Of a stretch of DNA of 64,000 nt, positions 8,440 through 16,482 are shown in pieces (within the stretch, counting starts at the first letter, position 1; the number at the start of each line of letters is the position of its first letter). The DNA is from Hydrogenophaga sp. BPS33. GTDB taxonomy: Bacteria > Pseudomonadota > Gammaproteobacteria > Burkholderiales > Burkholderiaceae_C. A program made the position numbers and the translations under genes. The notes beneath the pieces were generated by a model. That model did no database searches and was not told where the DNA came from. It saw only the letters and a program-made list of their open reading frames with translations. The stretch is taken from positions 275,635 to 339,634 of the forward strand of contig NZ_CP044550.1 in assembly GCF_009859475.1 (NCBI RefSeq). The letters run 5' to 3'.

Positions 8440-10118
8440 CAGCGTGCACCTGCAACGATCGGCTGGATCAACACGACCAGGACATTGCGTGTCTTCGAGG
8501 CCCGCACAGAGCCGCCCAGCGCCACATTGGTCGCCTTGCCGACCCCAGCCGAACGGCCTTCATCCGCCAGCTGCTCGAAGCCGGTCACCACCAGCGTTTC
8601 GCCACTGTTGAGGATCGTGCGCTGAAGGAAGTTGCGCGTGTCGATCTCCGGCGTCTGAATGGAGGAGCCGCCCGAAACGACCTGATCGATCCCGAGCAAC
8701 GACGAAATGTCCCCGCTGAACTGCAGCATCAGACGCTTGTCATCGAGAATGTGTGGCAGCGTGTTCAGGGAGAAACCAGTAGTGACCTGCCCAGGCTGGA
8801 GCGTCGTGGTATTCCCCGCGCCGCCAGTTCCCAGCGTCGTCGTGCTCGATGCCAAGTAGGCCGTTTGACGCCCCACCTGAATCGGCGCAGGTTGGTTGTT
8901 GATCGTCAGGAGTGAGGCCGACGTGACCTGCGAGACGCGTCCTTGTTTGGACAGGGCTTCGACCATCGCTTCCGTTCCGTTCCAGTTGCTGGTCGGTGAC
9001 AGGATTCGCATGCCGAACGAAGAGGCACCGATGATCGGCTCCGCGGCCGAGGAAAGGGTCAAACCCACGCTGCGGTTGACGCTCTGGTACACCGCCTCCC
9101 AGTTGATCCCGTATTGATCCGAGTCACTGAGTTCGACAGCGAGGACCTTCACGTTGATCGACACTTGCCTCGAAAGCGAAGCGTTTTGCGCGTCCACAAA
9201 GCGCGCCAATCGCTCGATGACCACGGGTGTGTCGTCAACGGTGATGGTGCCAGTAGAAGGGGTAACAACCAGGCGCCCGTCTGGGGAAAGCATCGCCTTG
9301 ATGCTGTCTTCGATGCCCTTCCAGACGCTCATGCCGGAGAACTCAACCCCTGCGCGCATCTCACTGCTGGCAGAACCGCTAGCCGAGCCGTTCGAACTGT
9401 TGCCGTTGACGCCGGTGGTGGTGTTCGATTGCGTACCAACGCGCGCCTGCAGGCTGGTATCGCCCGGGAGCGCTGCAAGACGGAAGGTCGCCGACTTGGT
9501 CACGAAGAAGTGAACGCCCATGCCGTCCCACTCCCAGAAGACGCCATATTTCGACGCCATCAGGTCCAGGAAGCCACGCACCGAGCCGCTGTACACCACC
9601 GGAGCTGCCACGGCGTCGCGTGATCCTGCGGCAGATCCATTGGCCTGGACCGTACCGCTCGGCAGAGGGGGAAGCGGTGCCTGTGAACTGTTCGCAGGCG
9701 TTCCTGAAGGGCTGGCGGGCGTCTCGCTGGACGAAACTTCAGCCTCGGCGTTCTTCCGCGCAGCACGCGAAACACTTGTCACGATGCCGGTGATCTGGCT
9801 CAGGTAGCTTGCCGAGTCCACGAGACCATCGAATCGACGATTCACGGCAAACGAACGATTGAGCGCCGCCTCAGCGCGCGGGTCCTTCGCCTCAGCCATT
9901 TTGCTGACCGGGATCCAAACCCGGTCGACACGACGCACCGACGTTGCCACGACCGGGCCCATCGCAGTGGTGTCGCGAACGGCACGGAGTGCGCTTTGGG
10001 CCTCCTTGCCCACGGCGTCGACCTTTTCGACGACGGGCTTCATCGTCGCGGTCGAGCAGCCAGCGAGGGTTGCGATCATCATCGTCGCGAGGATCGTTTT
10101 TTTGGTCTTGGTCATCAC
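8439..10118 (-). CDS. pilN: PilN lipoprotein secretin
   Basis: A 559-residue outer-membrane secretin. A lipobox (TLAGC) ends the signal peptide at about residue 21. The middle includes an STN-like segment with VYSGSVRGFLDLMASKYGVF and N-domains with IVTPSTGTITVDDTPVVIERL. The C-terminal gate domain has the secretin signature region GEFIVVTGFEQLADE-like as GETLVVTGFEQLADEGR, followed by a short tail. Serine- and glycine-rich linkers are prominent. It overlaps tcpQ upstream and pilO downstream. In R64 and TCP systems PilN/TcpC forms the pore through which the thin pilus leaves. With no VirB7 lipoprotein gene recognised, PilN is the clear lipoprotein of the merged cluster. Confidence 0.87.
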   Translation of the reverse strand: MMTKTKKTILATMMIATLAGCSTATMKPVVEKVDAVGKEAQSALRAVRDTTAMGPVVATSVRRVDRVWIPVSKMAEAKDPRAEAALNRSFAVNRRFDGLVDSASYLSQITGIVTSVSRAARKNAEAEVSSSETPASPSGTPANSSQAPLPPLPSGTVQANGSAAGSRDAVAAPVVYSGSVRGFLDLMASKYGVFWEWDGMGVHFFVTKSATFRLAALPGDTSLQARVGTQSNTTTGVNGNSSNGSASGSASSEMRAGVEFSGMSVWKGIEDSIKAMLSPDGRLVVTPSTGTITVDDTPVVIERLARFVDAQNASLSRQVSINVKVLAVELSDSDQYGINWEAVYQSVNRSVGLTLSSAAEPIIGASSFGMRILSPTSNWNGTEAMVEALSKQGRVSQVTSASLLTINNQPAPIQVGRQTAYLASSTTTLGTGGAGNTTTLQPGQVTTGFSLNTLPHILDDKRLMLQFSGDISSLLGIDQVVSGGSSIQTPEIDTRNFLQRTILNSGETLVVTGFEQLADEGRSAGVGKATNVALGGSVRASKTRNVLVVLIQPIVAGAR

Positions 10119-10510
10119 TTCACCTCTTGAATGCGCACGGCGTTGTTTGCGTAGATCTCAGCCTCCAGTCGCACCTTGTTCAGACGCATTGAGCCGAGGA
10201 CCATGTCCAGCGCTTTGTCGAAGTCGTGGTTCAGCACCAGGTCGGCTTCACTACGGAATTCCGGCGCTTCCCAGCTGAGGGAGTAGCCGTGGCGTTTGGC
10301 CCACTCCACCAGACGCGGCGAGATGAGGTCACCCGCTTTGATGGACAACGACAGGTCCACCTTGGGTGCGGGCGGCTTCTCCATCGGCTTGATGGGCAGC
10401 GCAGTCGTCGACGCCTGGATCGGGAATTCCTCGGTCACGATGCGAATGTTCTGCGCCTGCGCGGATGCGGCGACGAGAGCCAGCAACGTGATGGTGTGTT
10501 TTGCGTTCAT
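10115..10510 (-). CDS. TcpQ/PilL-C domain protein
   Basis: A 131-residue secreted protein made of a signal peptide (ITLLALVAASAQAQ) and one TcpQ-like domain (SIKAGDLISPRLVEWAKRHG ... VRLEAEIYANNAVRIQEVK). TcpQ-type proteins help the secretin reach and stay in the outer membrane. The ATG at 10510 has GAGGA six bases upstream. An in-frame TTG at 10522 is less likely. The stop overlaps the start of pilN. The same domain occurs twice in the larger fusion protein encoded just upstream, so the cluster has three TcpQ-like domains. Confidence 0.78.
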   Translation of the reverse strand: MNAKHTITLLALVAASAQAQNIRIVTEEFPIQASTTALPIKPMEKPPAPKVDLSLSIKAGDLISPRLVEWAKRHGYSLSWEAPEFRSEADLVLNHDFDKALDMVLGSMRLNKVRLEAEIYANNAVRIQEVK

Positions 10511-10525
10511 GGTTGTCCTCAAATC

Positions 10526-12229
10526 TCAAATGCCGCTGATGACCAGCGTGTTGTTTGCGTAGGCCACTGCCTTCATCCGATAACCCGCAGAGGCCACCTG
10601 TGCCATAACGAAATCGGCCGCCGCCAGGAAGGTGGGTTGATCGACCAGCGCATCCCCCGCGATCGGCACGCTCTCGCGCGCATTCCAAACGACCGACCAG
10701 TTGGCCTCACGGCCCCAGCGATTGAGCATTTGTTCCAGGCTCTTATCGTCTGCTCTCATCGACCACTTGCGCCCCGGCTCATCGAGCCCAAACCCCCCCA
10801 TAGAGTCGGATTGGTTCGCAATCGGGCGCCCGGCGCGGCTGTTCGCAACTGGCCCGCGCGCCGCGTTCGTCGCTGCTGCATTGGTTGCGGCGGGCGTTGA
10901 CGTTGTGGGTGCCGCCTCAGGCTTAGCGCCCGCCGCCGTGAAGCGGATCACACGGTTGCTGTAGACGGTTGCATCCAACGCGTACCCTGCTTGGCGCAGG
11001 CCGACCAGCAGACGTTCAATCGCTTCCTTGATAGAGGAAGCCTGAATCGCAGCGTCTCCCGCGACTTGTGCGTCCAGTTCTGGCGGAACCTCCCAAACGA
11101 TGGTGTGCCCCACGGCCGCGGCCCAGCGGCGCACGGTGCCTTGGACCGTCTTGTCCGTGGCCAGCATCCGAAAACCCCCAGCCGGTACGGCGGGTTGCGC
11201 CACGGGCGGCGGCGTGAGGCTGGGCCCATTCGGCGTGTCCATAGCAGCTTGGGCCGAATGGCGCCGCAGCATTGCGTTGCCCTGTTCCACCGTGAGTACG
11301 CCCGAGCGCACCAGCGCCTGGATGTTGGCTTGGTTGCTGTTCATGGGGCGCTGATGGGAGCCCGCCTGGCGCGCGCCCTGTGCCTTGGCTTCCACGCTCA
11401 CGCGAACGTTGGACTCCCAGAGGTTCTTGTCCTGCTTGCCCGCAACGGCCACCCGCGTGGTGATGGACTCTGCAGACACCCCAGCCTTCACAAGCGCATC
11501 GCGCATCGCCTTTGCGCGCGCCTGGTCCAGACCTTCCTTGAGCGTCTCGTCGTCACGCCCAACGACCTCGAGCCGGTCGCCCGACGCCACCTTGGCTGCG
11601 ATGGCCGCCAGCAGCTTGCGCCCTTGGGGCCCCAGCACATGGCTCCCTTTGGGGAACCAGATCGTTTGTTCGGTCGTGGAAACTTGCGGTTCGACCCATG
11701 CCACGCGGTCCCCTCGGACTGGGGTTGCGTAGCTGTTGCGTTCCTGCGCGTCATCCACCAGGGCGGGAACTACCGGTGCAAGCGATGCCACCAGTCGCGA
11801 TCCCGGGCGCACCGGGCCGCCGCTGTAAGGCGTTCTCATACCATTCTCGGCAAGCTGATCGATCGGTGGCACATCCAGGCGATCTCCAGCTCCGTGGACG
11901 ACCATCGCCTGCGCGCGCCCGAGCTGCAGCGTGAATTGGCCATGTACCTCAGATACCTTGATGTACGGGCCTTCGTGGGTCGGCACCAGAAGCTTCATGC
12001 CGCCGTTGTTCTTGGCGAAGATGGCTGGGATCGCTTCGCCAGCTCTGAACTGGAAGTAGGTATTGCGGCCGTCGTCAAAGACCTGCACGGGCGCTGCCCT
12101 GAGGCTGCCCGAGGTCATGTAGGTGAAGTCATAGGCACCGACCTGTTGCTTGGCGCTGCCCACGGCCGCGTTTGCATTGAGCAGGACGATTGCGGCAGCT
12201 GCCGCCGCCTTGGTAAGTTTGGCTTTCAT
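10526..12229 (-). CDS. VirB9-CTD / OmpA-like / double TcpQ fusion protein
   Basis: A 567-residue exported protein with an unusual domain order. After a signal peptide (1-25), residues 32-115 read as a VirB9 C-terminal domain: YDFTYMTSG, VFDDGRNTYFQF, IPAIFAKNNGG and LLVPTHEGPYI match the VFDDG..TYF pattern of the true VirB9 encoded nearby. Residues about 185-285 look like an OmpA/MotB peptidoglycan-binding domain (TIWFPKGSHVL, then ARAKAMRDALVKAGVSAESI). Two TcpQ/PilL-C-like domains follow at about 352-432 and 485-567, each ending in AYANN or VYSNR-type strands. It lies between virB10 and tcpQ, the junction of the secretion and pilus gene sets. I infer that it anchors a shared core to peptidoglycan and to the PilN secretin. 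Confidence 0.8.
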   Translation of the reverse strand: MKAKLTKAAAAAAIVLLNANAAVGSAKQQVGAYDFTYMTSGSLRAAPVQVFDDGRNTYFQFRAGEAIPAIFAKNNGGMKLLVPTHEGPYIKVSEVHGQFTLQLGRAQAMVVHGAGDRLDVPPIDQLAENGMRTPYSGGPVRPGSRLVASLAPVVPALVDDAQERNSYATPVRGDRVAWVEPQVSTTEQTIWFPKGSHVLGPQGRKLLAAIAAKVASGDRLEVVGRDDETLKEGLDQARAKAMRDALVKAGVSAESITTRVAVAGKQDKNLWESNVRVSVEAKAQGARQAGSHQRPMNSNQANIQALVRSGVLTVEQGNAMLRRHSAQAAMDTPNGPSLTPPPVAQPAVPAGGFRMLATDKTVQGTVRRWAAAVGHTIVWEVPPELDAQVAGDAAIQASSIKEAIERLLVGLRQAGYALDATVYSNRVIRFTAAGAKPEAAPTTSTPAATNAAATNAARGPVANSRAGRPIANQSDSMGGFGLDEPGRKWSMRADDKSLEQMLNRWGREANWSVVWNARESVPIAGDALVDQPTFLAAADFVMAQVASAGYRMKAVAYANNTLVISGI

Positions 12230-12238
12230 TGTGTTGAC

Positions 12239-13513
12239 CTATTTGCGGCGGTTGTGGGCTCGCGGGAACACCATGTCGCTCACGACCTCGACGTTGATGC
12301 GCTCTCCCTGGCGCACCGTGATGGTGGGCGGGATGACTTTGTTGCGATCCAGGATCGACTTGCTCACATCGACAAGAATTTCGCCAGCGGCGCCCTTGAT
12401 GCCGCCGCTTTCATTGCCAATCGTCGTGACGCCTGTTGGGGCGGACGTTTTGTCTGCCAGCACCGCAATGAAGAAGCTCGATGCGAACATCTTCAGGAAG
12501 TGGTTATTGACCTCACCCGAGATGCCCGCCGCTCCCCTGAGGTCAGAGCCCGGTGCCGGCGGCATATCGAAGCTGGTGCCATCGGGAAGGATCAATCGTT
12601 CGAAGGCAAACAGGATTCGTGCCTGACCGACCTTCACGTTGGAGTCGTACTTCCCATCAAGCACGCTACCCTTCGGTATCAGCAACTGCCCCTTGCCGAG
12701 GCTGTCGTAGATGTCCACGGTGGTGTAGGCGGAGATTCTCCCGGGCAGATCGGAGTTGATCGCGCGACCAAGTACAGCGGGGATGACCTTGCCCTGCATC
12801 AGCACGAGGTCGGAAGGAGCCTGGTAGCTTTGCAGTACCTTTCCCCCGCGTGTCCTTCCTCCGACTTCGCCGGCGTACTCTTTCATCCAGGACGTGGACT
12901 GAATGCTGCCGCCTTTTTCCTCCTGCAGGCGTTGGATCGCCTTGGCGATGCCCGGGTACTCGGCCTCGGCGGCGGCTTCCATAGGAAGCTGGCCCCCGGA
13001 CATCTGCTGCGCCGCTCCCACGACCATTCCCGCTGGCGTCATGGCGAGCGGGCCCTTGGCTTCTCCGTTGCGCTCATCGAAATCCACGACCATCGCCTTG
13101 GCCAGCCGGACTTCGGCTTCGCGCTCGGCATCCAGCAGGGCTTGCTGGTCGGGCTGGGCCGGCGCAACGACGGGCGAGACTCGCTCGTTCTCGAGGGACG
13201 CCATCGGCTTTTCGTACAAGCTGGCCGTGTTGTCTGGTCGGCGCACGCTCTCCGGCACCACGCGAGGCTCTCCAGCCACTGCGGCTATCTCCTCATCAAT
13301 GGATTGCGGCTTGCCAACGACCTGGCCAACTGGGGCTTCGGTCGGCTTCACTGAAAGATCGGCCGGTTGAGAACTGCCCCCGCCGAGAAACATGGAAGAG
13401 GCCACGCCGAGGCTGAGCACGCCAACTGCGAGCACCGCCAGGGTGGACTTCTTCAGCGGAATGCCCGGCTTGGGCTCTTCCGGCGCGATGATCGATTCGT
13501 TGGACAGGCCCAT
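12239..13513 (-). CDS. virB10: VirB10/TrbI-family T4SS core protein
   Basis: A 424-residue VirB10. A short cytoplasmic tail is followed by one membrane helix (TLAVLAVGVLSLGVASSMFL), a proline-rich periplasmic linker and the conserved C-terminal beta barrel, with LMQGKVIPAVLGRAINSDLPG, YDSLGKGQLLIPKGSVLDG and the final region TITVRQGERINVEVVSDMVF. The ATG at 13513 starts one base after the virB9 stop. An upstream in-frame start would overlap virB9. VirB10 spans both membranes and senses ATP use by the inner-membrane motors. Part of the late core operon virB8-B9-B10-fusion-pil. Confidence 0.9.
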   Translation of the reverse strand: MGLSNESIIAPEEPKPGIPLKKSTLAVLAVGVLSLGVASSMFLGGGSSQPADLSVKPTEAPVGQVVGKPQSIDEEIAAVAGEPRVVPESVRRPDNTASLYEKPMASLENERVSPVVAPAQPDQQALLDAEREAEVRLAKAMVVDFDERNGEAKGPLAMTPAGMVVGAAQQMSGGQLPMEAAAEAEYPGIAKAIQRLQEEKGGSIQSTSWMKEYAGEVGGRTRGGKVLQSYQAPSDLVLMQGKVIPAVLGRAINSDLPGRISAYTTVDIYDSLGKGQLLIPKGSVLDGKYDSNVKVGQARILFAFERLILPDGTSFDMPPAPGSDLRGAAGISGEVNNHFLKMFASSFFIAVLADKTSAPTGVTTIGNESGGIKGAAGEILVDVSKSILDRNKVIPPTITVRQGERINVEVVSDMVFPRAHNRRK

Positions 13514-13514
13514 A

Positions 13515-14429
13515 TCAGTCCTGCACGACCTGACCAAGCCAATTGCGCTTGATGACGCGGTGCACGCGCACCTCGGGCTTACCCAACTTGAGAACCGCGG
13601 TCTCCAGCAAGCGCTGCGCGACGATGTAGTCCCCGTTGACCGTGTAGTTCACCAGGCTGTACTCGTTCCCTTCGATGACGGCGAACAGCGCCGGCTGCTC
13701 CTGCAGATTTGCGGGCATGCGGAAGTAGGTGAACTTGCCGTCGTCAAAGACCATGTCCGGCCGGAACGGCGCATCCCCCTCGATGCGGTAGTTGAACCGC
13801 ATGCTGGACGGATTGATCCCCAAGGCACCGGCATCGCCTTGCTCCGACCGGGGCTTGCCTTCAACGCTGCGGGCGGCCCCTGGCGCGCTCGACGGCACAG
13901 GTACCTGGCCCTCCTTGAGGCGCGTCGGTCGCTCTGCCTCATCCTCTGCTGCTCCCGCAACCTCGGATGGATCCATTTCCAACAGCACTTCCTTGGCGTA
14001 GACCCAGGAGACTCGCTGGTACCACTTTCTTCCGTCGCCCGTGGACTTGAGCACGAACTGGTAGGGGCGCTTGTCGGTGAGTACCGTCAAGGAAGTCTCA
14101 AGGTCTTCGTAGCGAGGCTTGAGAAAGAGGTTCTTGCGGTTCTTGGTGGGCGTGATCTCCCAGTTCGAGGTGTCGCCCGCAGCGACCGACATGATCACTT
14201 CGTCGGGCGCGAACTGCAGATGGGTCACTGCCCGCGGTTTGGCCAGGACCAAGAATGTGTTGTCCGCATCGAATTGGAACTCCACCAGCCGCGTATCGCC
14301 GCGAAGGGGCGTTGCAATGAGTTCGGCCGTCGCCGGTTGATGCGCCAGCAACAAAGCGGCAACGGCGAGCGCTGCGCTCAAGCCGCGAGCGTTCAGCATG
14401 CTCATGGGAGTTCGGTAGTTGATCTTCAC
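13515..14429 (-). CDS. virB9: VirB9/TrbG-family T4SS outer-core protein
   Basis: A 304-residue VirB9 with a signal peptide ending near QPATA, an N-terminal beta domain (RLVEFQFDADNTFLV), a middle linker, and the C-terminal domain FNYRIEGDAPF, VFDDGKFTYFRMP, LVNYTVNGDYIVAQRL. This C-terminal domain is the one that reappears at the start of the fusion protein at 10526-12229, so the two are probably paralogous there. The start overlaps the end of virB8 by four bases (ATGA). It should form the outer-membrane-proximal ring with VirB10. The partner lipoprotein VirB7 was not found. Confidence 0.9.
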   Translation of the reverse strand: MKINYRTPMSMLNARGLSAALAVAALLLAHQPATAELIATPLRGDTRLVEFQFDADNTFLVLAKPRAVTHLQFAPDEVIMSVAAGDTSNWEITPTKNRKNLFLKPRYEDLETSLTVLTDKRPYQFVLKSTGDGRKWYQRVSWVYAKEVLLEMDPSEVAGAAEDEAERPTRLKEGQVPVPSSAPGAARSVEGKPRSEQGDAGALGINPSSMRFNYRIEGDAPFRPDMVFDDGKFTYFRMPANLQEQPALFAVIEGNEYSLVNYTVNGDYIVAQRLLETAVLKLGKPEVRVHRVIKRNWLGQVVQD

Positions 14430-15205
14430 TGCGCGCGCTCCTCGGCATCGCTAAAGTAGGTGACAAGAATGCCCAGGGGGTTTGCCAGCAATGCGGCTTC
14501 CTGGGTTGCGGGCGTCAGCCGGTAGTTCAGGGTGACGCGGTATCGCTTGATGCGGTCGGCGGCCGGTGCGCTCGAACCGACCCGCTCGGTGGTCGTGATG
14601 AAAATGAAGGCCGTTCCGCGGGCGCTTGCGTCGACAGCCGTCACCTTGACCTCGCGCGCCAGGTCCTTCTCGTTGCGAATGCGCTCGAAAACGCGTTCGC
14701 GCGCACGAAACTCCGTGAACTGCGCCACGGCCTTGTCAGCGGCGCGGCTGTTCGCCCAGCGCATTTGTTCGGACGTTCGCAGCGGATCGAGGGTGTAGAC
14801 AGCCTCCACCCAGCGCGCCAGCTCGGCCTTGATCACCGCCAGATTCGGGTCGATCCTCTCGACCTGGACTGGACGGTTGACGATGCCCGTCTCGGGATTG
14901 ATCTCCACTACCCATGGACGCACTTCCTTGAGCGGCAGCAGAACCGACACCGAGGCGACCGCCGCGATCGCGAGCAGGATCGACAGCATCGCCACGACGA
15001 ACCAGCGGGCAGCATCCACTTTGGAGGAGCCGTAGATCTCGGCGAACGCCGCCATCCCCTTGCCGAAGACGACTGCCGGCGTGTTCGGCTGATTGGCCAT
15101 TGCAGCGATGGCGTCGACCTTCTTGGCCTTCTTGCCGGGTGTGTCCTCTGACGGGACCAGTGGTCCGTTTCCTTTAGTGGGTCTGGATCGATTGAAAAAA
15201 GACAT
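14426..15205 (-). CDS. virB8: VirB8/TrbF-family T4SS inner-membrane protein
   Basis: A 259-residue bitopic protein: a cytoplasmic N-terminus, one helix (WFVVAMLSILLAIAAVASVSV) and a periplasmic NTF2-like domain with VRPWVVEINPETGIVNRP and FIFITTTERVGSS. It is the first gene after the terminator at 15323-15348, so a promoter is expected in 15206-15322; AAAGG lies upstream of the ATG. It would be the first gene of a unit running through virB9, virB10, the fusion gene and all pil genes. VirB8 nucleates T4SS assembly in the inner membrane. Confidence 0.88.
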   Translation of the reverse strand: MSFFNRSRPTKGNGPLVPSEDTPGKKAKKVDAIAAMANQPNTPAVVFGKGMAAFAEIYGSSKVDAARWFVVAMLSILLAIAAVASVSVLLPLKEVRPWVVEINPETGIVNRPVQVERIDPNLAVIKAELARWVEAVYTLDPLRTSEQMRWANSRAADKAVAQFTEFRARERVFERIRNEKDLAREVKVTAVDASARGTAFIFITTTERVGSSAPAADRIKRYRVTLNYRLTPATQEAALLANPLGILVTYFSDAEERAQ

Positions 15206-15213
15206 GAGCGGTA

Positions 15214-15297
15214 CCTTTCCCGGACGATGCTAAGGACGAAGTGCCCACAGGCAGGGACGTTCAACGTCTGCGTTTCACCGCATAGCCCCGGGAAAGG
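15214..15297 (-). promoter_or_regulatory. Widely spaced inverted repeat in the virB8 5' region
   Basis: A perfect 10-bp inverted repeat has arms CCTTTCCCGG at 15214-15223 and CCGGGAAAGG at 15288-15297, separated by 64 bp. The near arm ends nine bases before the virB8 ATG and includes its ribosome site. It could be two operator half-sites or a leader-RNA stem that hides the ribosome site. Nothing else is visible in this 164-bp gap apart from the terminator on its right. Confidence 0.45.
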
Positions 15298-15322
15298 GCC
15301 CTCACTTGGACTGCTCTGATCG

Positions 15323-15348
15323 AAAAAAAAGCCAGCTCGACGGCTGGC
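15323..15348 (-). terminator. Rho-independent terminator after the early T4SS operon
   Basis: On the minus strand GCCAGC-CGTCGA-GCTGGC is followed by eight T residues (A run at 15323-15330, arms 15331-15336 and 15343-15348). It lies 22 bases beyond the stop of the 152-residue gene. It separates the early secretion genes (relaxase homologue through virB1) from virB8 and the pil genes, and so defines two transcription units unless read-through occurs. Confidence 0.8.
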
Positions 15349-15369
15349 CATTTCAGGGGTGGTGCGAAC

Positions 15370-15828
15370 CTAGAACCACACGCTCCATCCCCACCGCGCA
15401 AAAGCGGCCACGGCAAGGCATGCGCCCACGATTGCCCCCACGATCAACCACGGCTGTTCGGTGGCGATCTTCGTGACCGACATCCGCACGGCAAGGCTCG
15501 GTTGGTCATCGAGGATTGCCCTTCGTTGCTGCTGCAAGTACGCGATGGCTTCGCGCTCATCGACTTGCTCAAGCGCATTTTCGATTTGCTGAATGCGGTC
15601 GTACAGGCTCCCCGCAGGGTCCAGCCCTTCGTACCAGTTCGTGACGTTTTCGAGCTCCGACCGCGCCTCGCTCGCCGGGATATCCCCCAGCGCTACGGCA
15701 GGCACGGCGGCTCCTTTCTGGCGTGCTGGCCTGCCATGCAACGCTGCGAGCACATCGAGGATGCGCAGTCGCTCGCTCTCGGGGAGCCCCAGCAGCAGCT
15801 GCAGAAGTTCTTCAGTTGTCTTGCTCAT
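15370..15828 (-). CDS. Unknown T4SS-associated tail-anchored protein
   Basis: A 152-residue protein I do not recognise. The N-terminal half is helical (MSKTTEELLQLLLGLPESER) and the middle is predicted coiled coil (LYDRIQQIENALEQVDEREA). A single membrane helix lies at the very C-terminus (WLIVGAIVGACLAVAAFARWGWSVWF, quoted only to show hydrophobicity in part). That makes it a probable tail-anchored inner-membrane protein. The ATG at 15828 has GGA eight bases upstream. A second ATG at 15846 has no visible ribosome site. It is the last gene before a terminator, 37 bp after virB1, so it probably serves the secretion system. Confidence 0.7.
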   Translation of the reverse strand: MSKTTEELLQLLLGLPESERLRILDVLAALHGRPARQKGAAVPAVALGDIPASEARSELENVTNWYEGLDPAGSLYDRIQQIENALEQVDEREAIAYLQQQRRAILDDQPSLAVRMSVTKIATEQPWLIVGAIVGACLAVAAFARWGWSVWF

Positions 15829-15865
15829 CGATATTCCAGTTGCCATGGATGGGCGCGAGTTCGGT

Positions 15866-16480
15866 TCACTGGTCGAACGCCATGAGGCCCGAGCTTTCCG
15901 CCTTGGCGACTCGGGAGCCAGTCGGCTTCTTCGCGCCTCCCTCTTGGGCCACGGCCTTGAATCCGCATGCCTCAAGGGACTTCGTACGCCGGCGAGGCTC
16001 TTCCACCACCTTCCAGTCCACCAGAGCGTTCCACACCAGGTCGACGTACCGATCGTTGTAGCAACGCGAGACAGAGTGATAGGCGCCCACGGCAAACCAC
16101 GTGTTTCCGTACTGGCGATATTGCTTGGATAGATGCCACGCTGCCACGTAGGTCGATACGCATGGATCGAGCAGGTCGGTTCCGCTGATCCCATGCTTGG
16201 ATAGCTCGCGCAGATGGATGGTGTTGATCTGTGCCATCCCGATGTCTTTTGTGCCGTTCGGGTTTCGGTTGACCGCCCCCGGGTTGAAATTGCTCTCCAC
16301 CTTGAGGATTGCCTTGAGCACCCACGGATTCACCGAGTGGCGTTCGGCTGCCGCGACCACGCATCGTGTGGCCGGCGTCAGCGCCATATCCTCCAAACGC
16401 GGAATGGCTCCTGCCGACTGCGCGCTTGCGCCGCTCGCGATCACAACGCCCGCCAGAAGCAGGCCCATCATTCGTTTCAT
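15866..16480 (-). CDS. virB1: VirB1-like lytic transglycosylase
   Basis: A 204-residue exported protein with signal peptide (GLLLAGVVIASGASA) and an SLT/goose-lysozyme fold. The catalytic Glu lies in LKAILKVESNFNPGAVNRN, followed by DIGMAQINTIHL and AAWHLSKQYRQYGNTWFAVGAYHS, all diagnostic of VirB1/IagB-type enzymes. The ATG at 16480 lies right after the AAA+ gene stop. Longer in-frame starts would extend into that gene and destroy the signal peptide. The C-terminal 40 residues are basic and variable. It should cut peptidoglycan locally for assembly of the secretion channel. R64-type pil clusters encode their own transglycosylase (PilT of R64). None is present here, so this enzyme may serve both machines. 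Confidence 0.87.
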   Translation of the reverse strand: MKRMMGLLLAGVVIASGASAQSAGAIPRLEDMALTPATRCVVAAAERHSVNPWVLKAILKVESNFNPGAVNRNPNGTKDIGMAQINTIHLRELSKHGISGTDLLDPCVSTYVAAWHLSKQYRQYGNTWFAVGAYHSVSRCYNDRYVDLVWNALVDWKVVEEPRRRTKSLEACGFKAVAQEGGAKKPTGSRVAKAESSGLMAFDQ

Positions 16481-16482
16481 GC

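Noticed and set aside
10991..13354. 787-codon plus-strand frame opposite virB10 and the fusion gene
   Set aside because: It is a shadow of high-GC genes: its His/Arg/Pro-rich product matches no family, while the minus-strand genes have clear domains.
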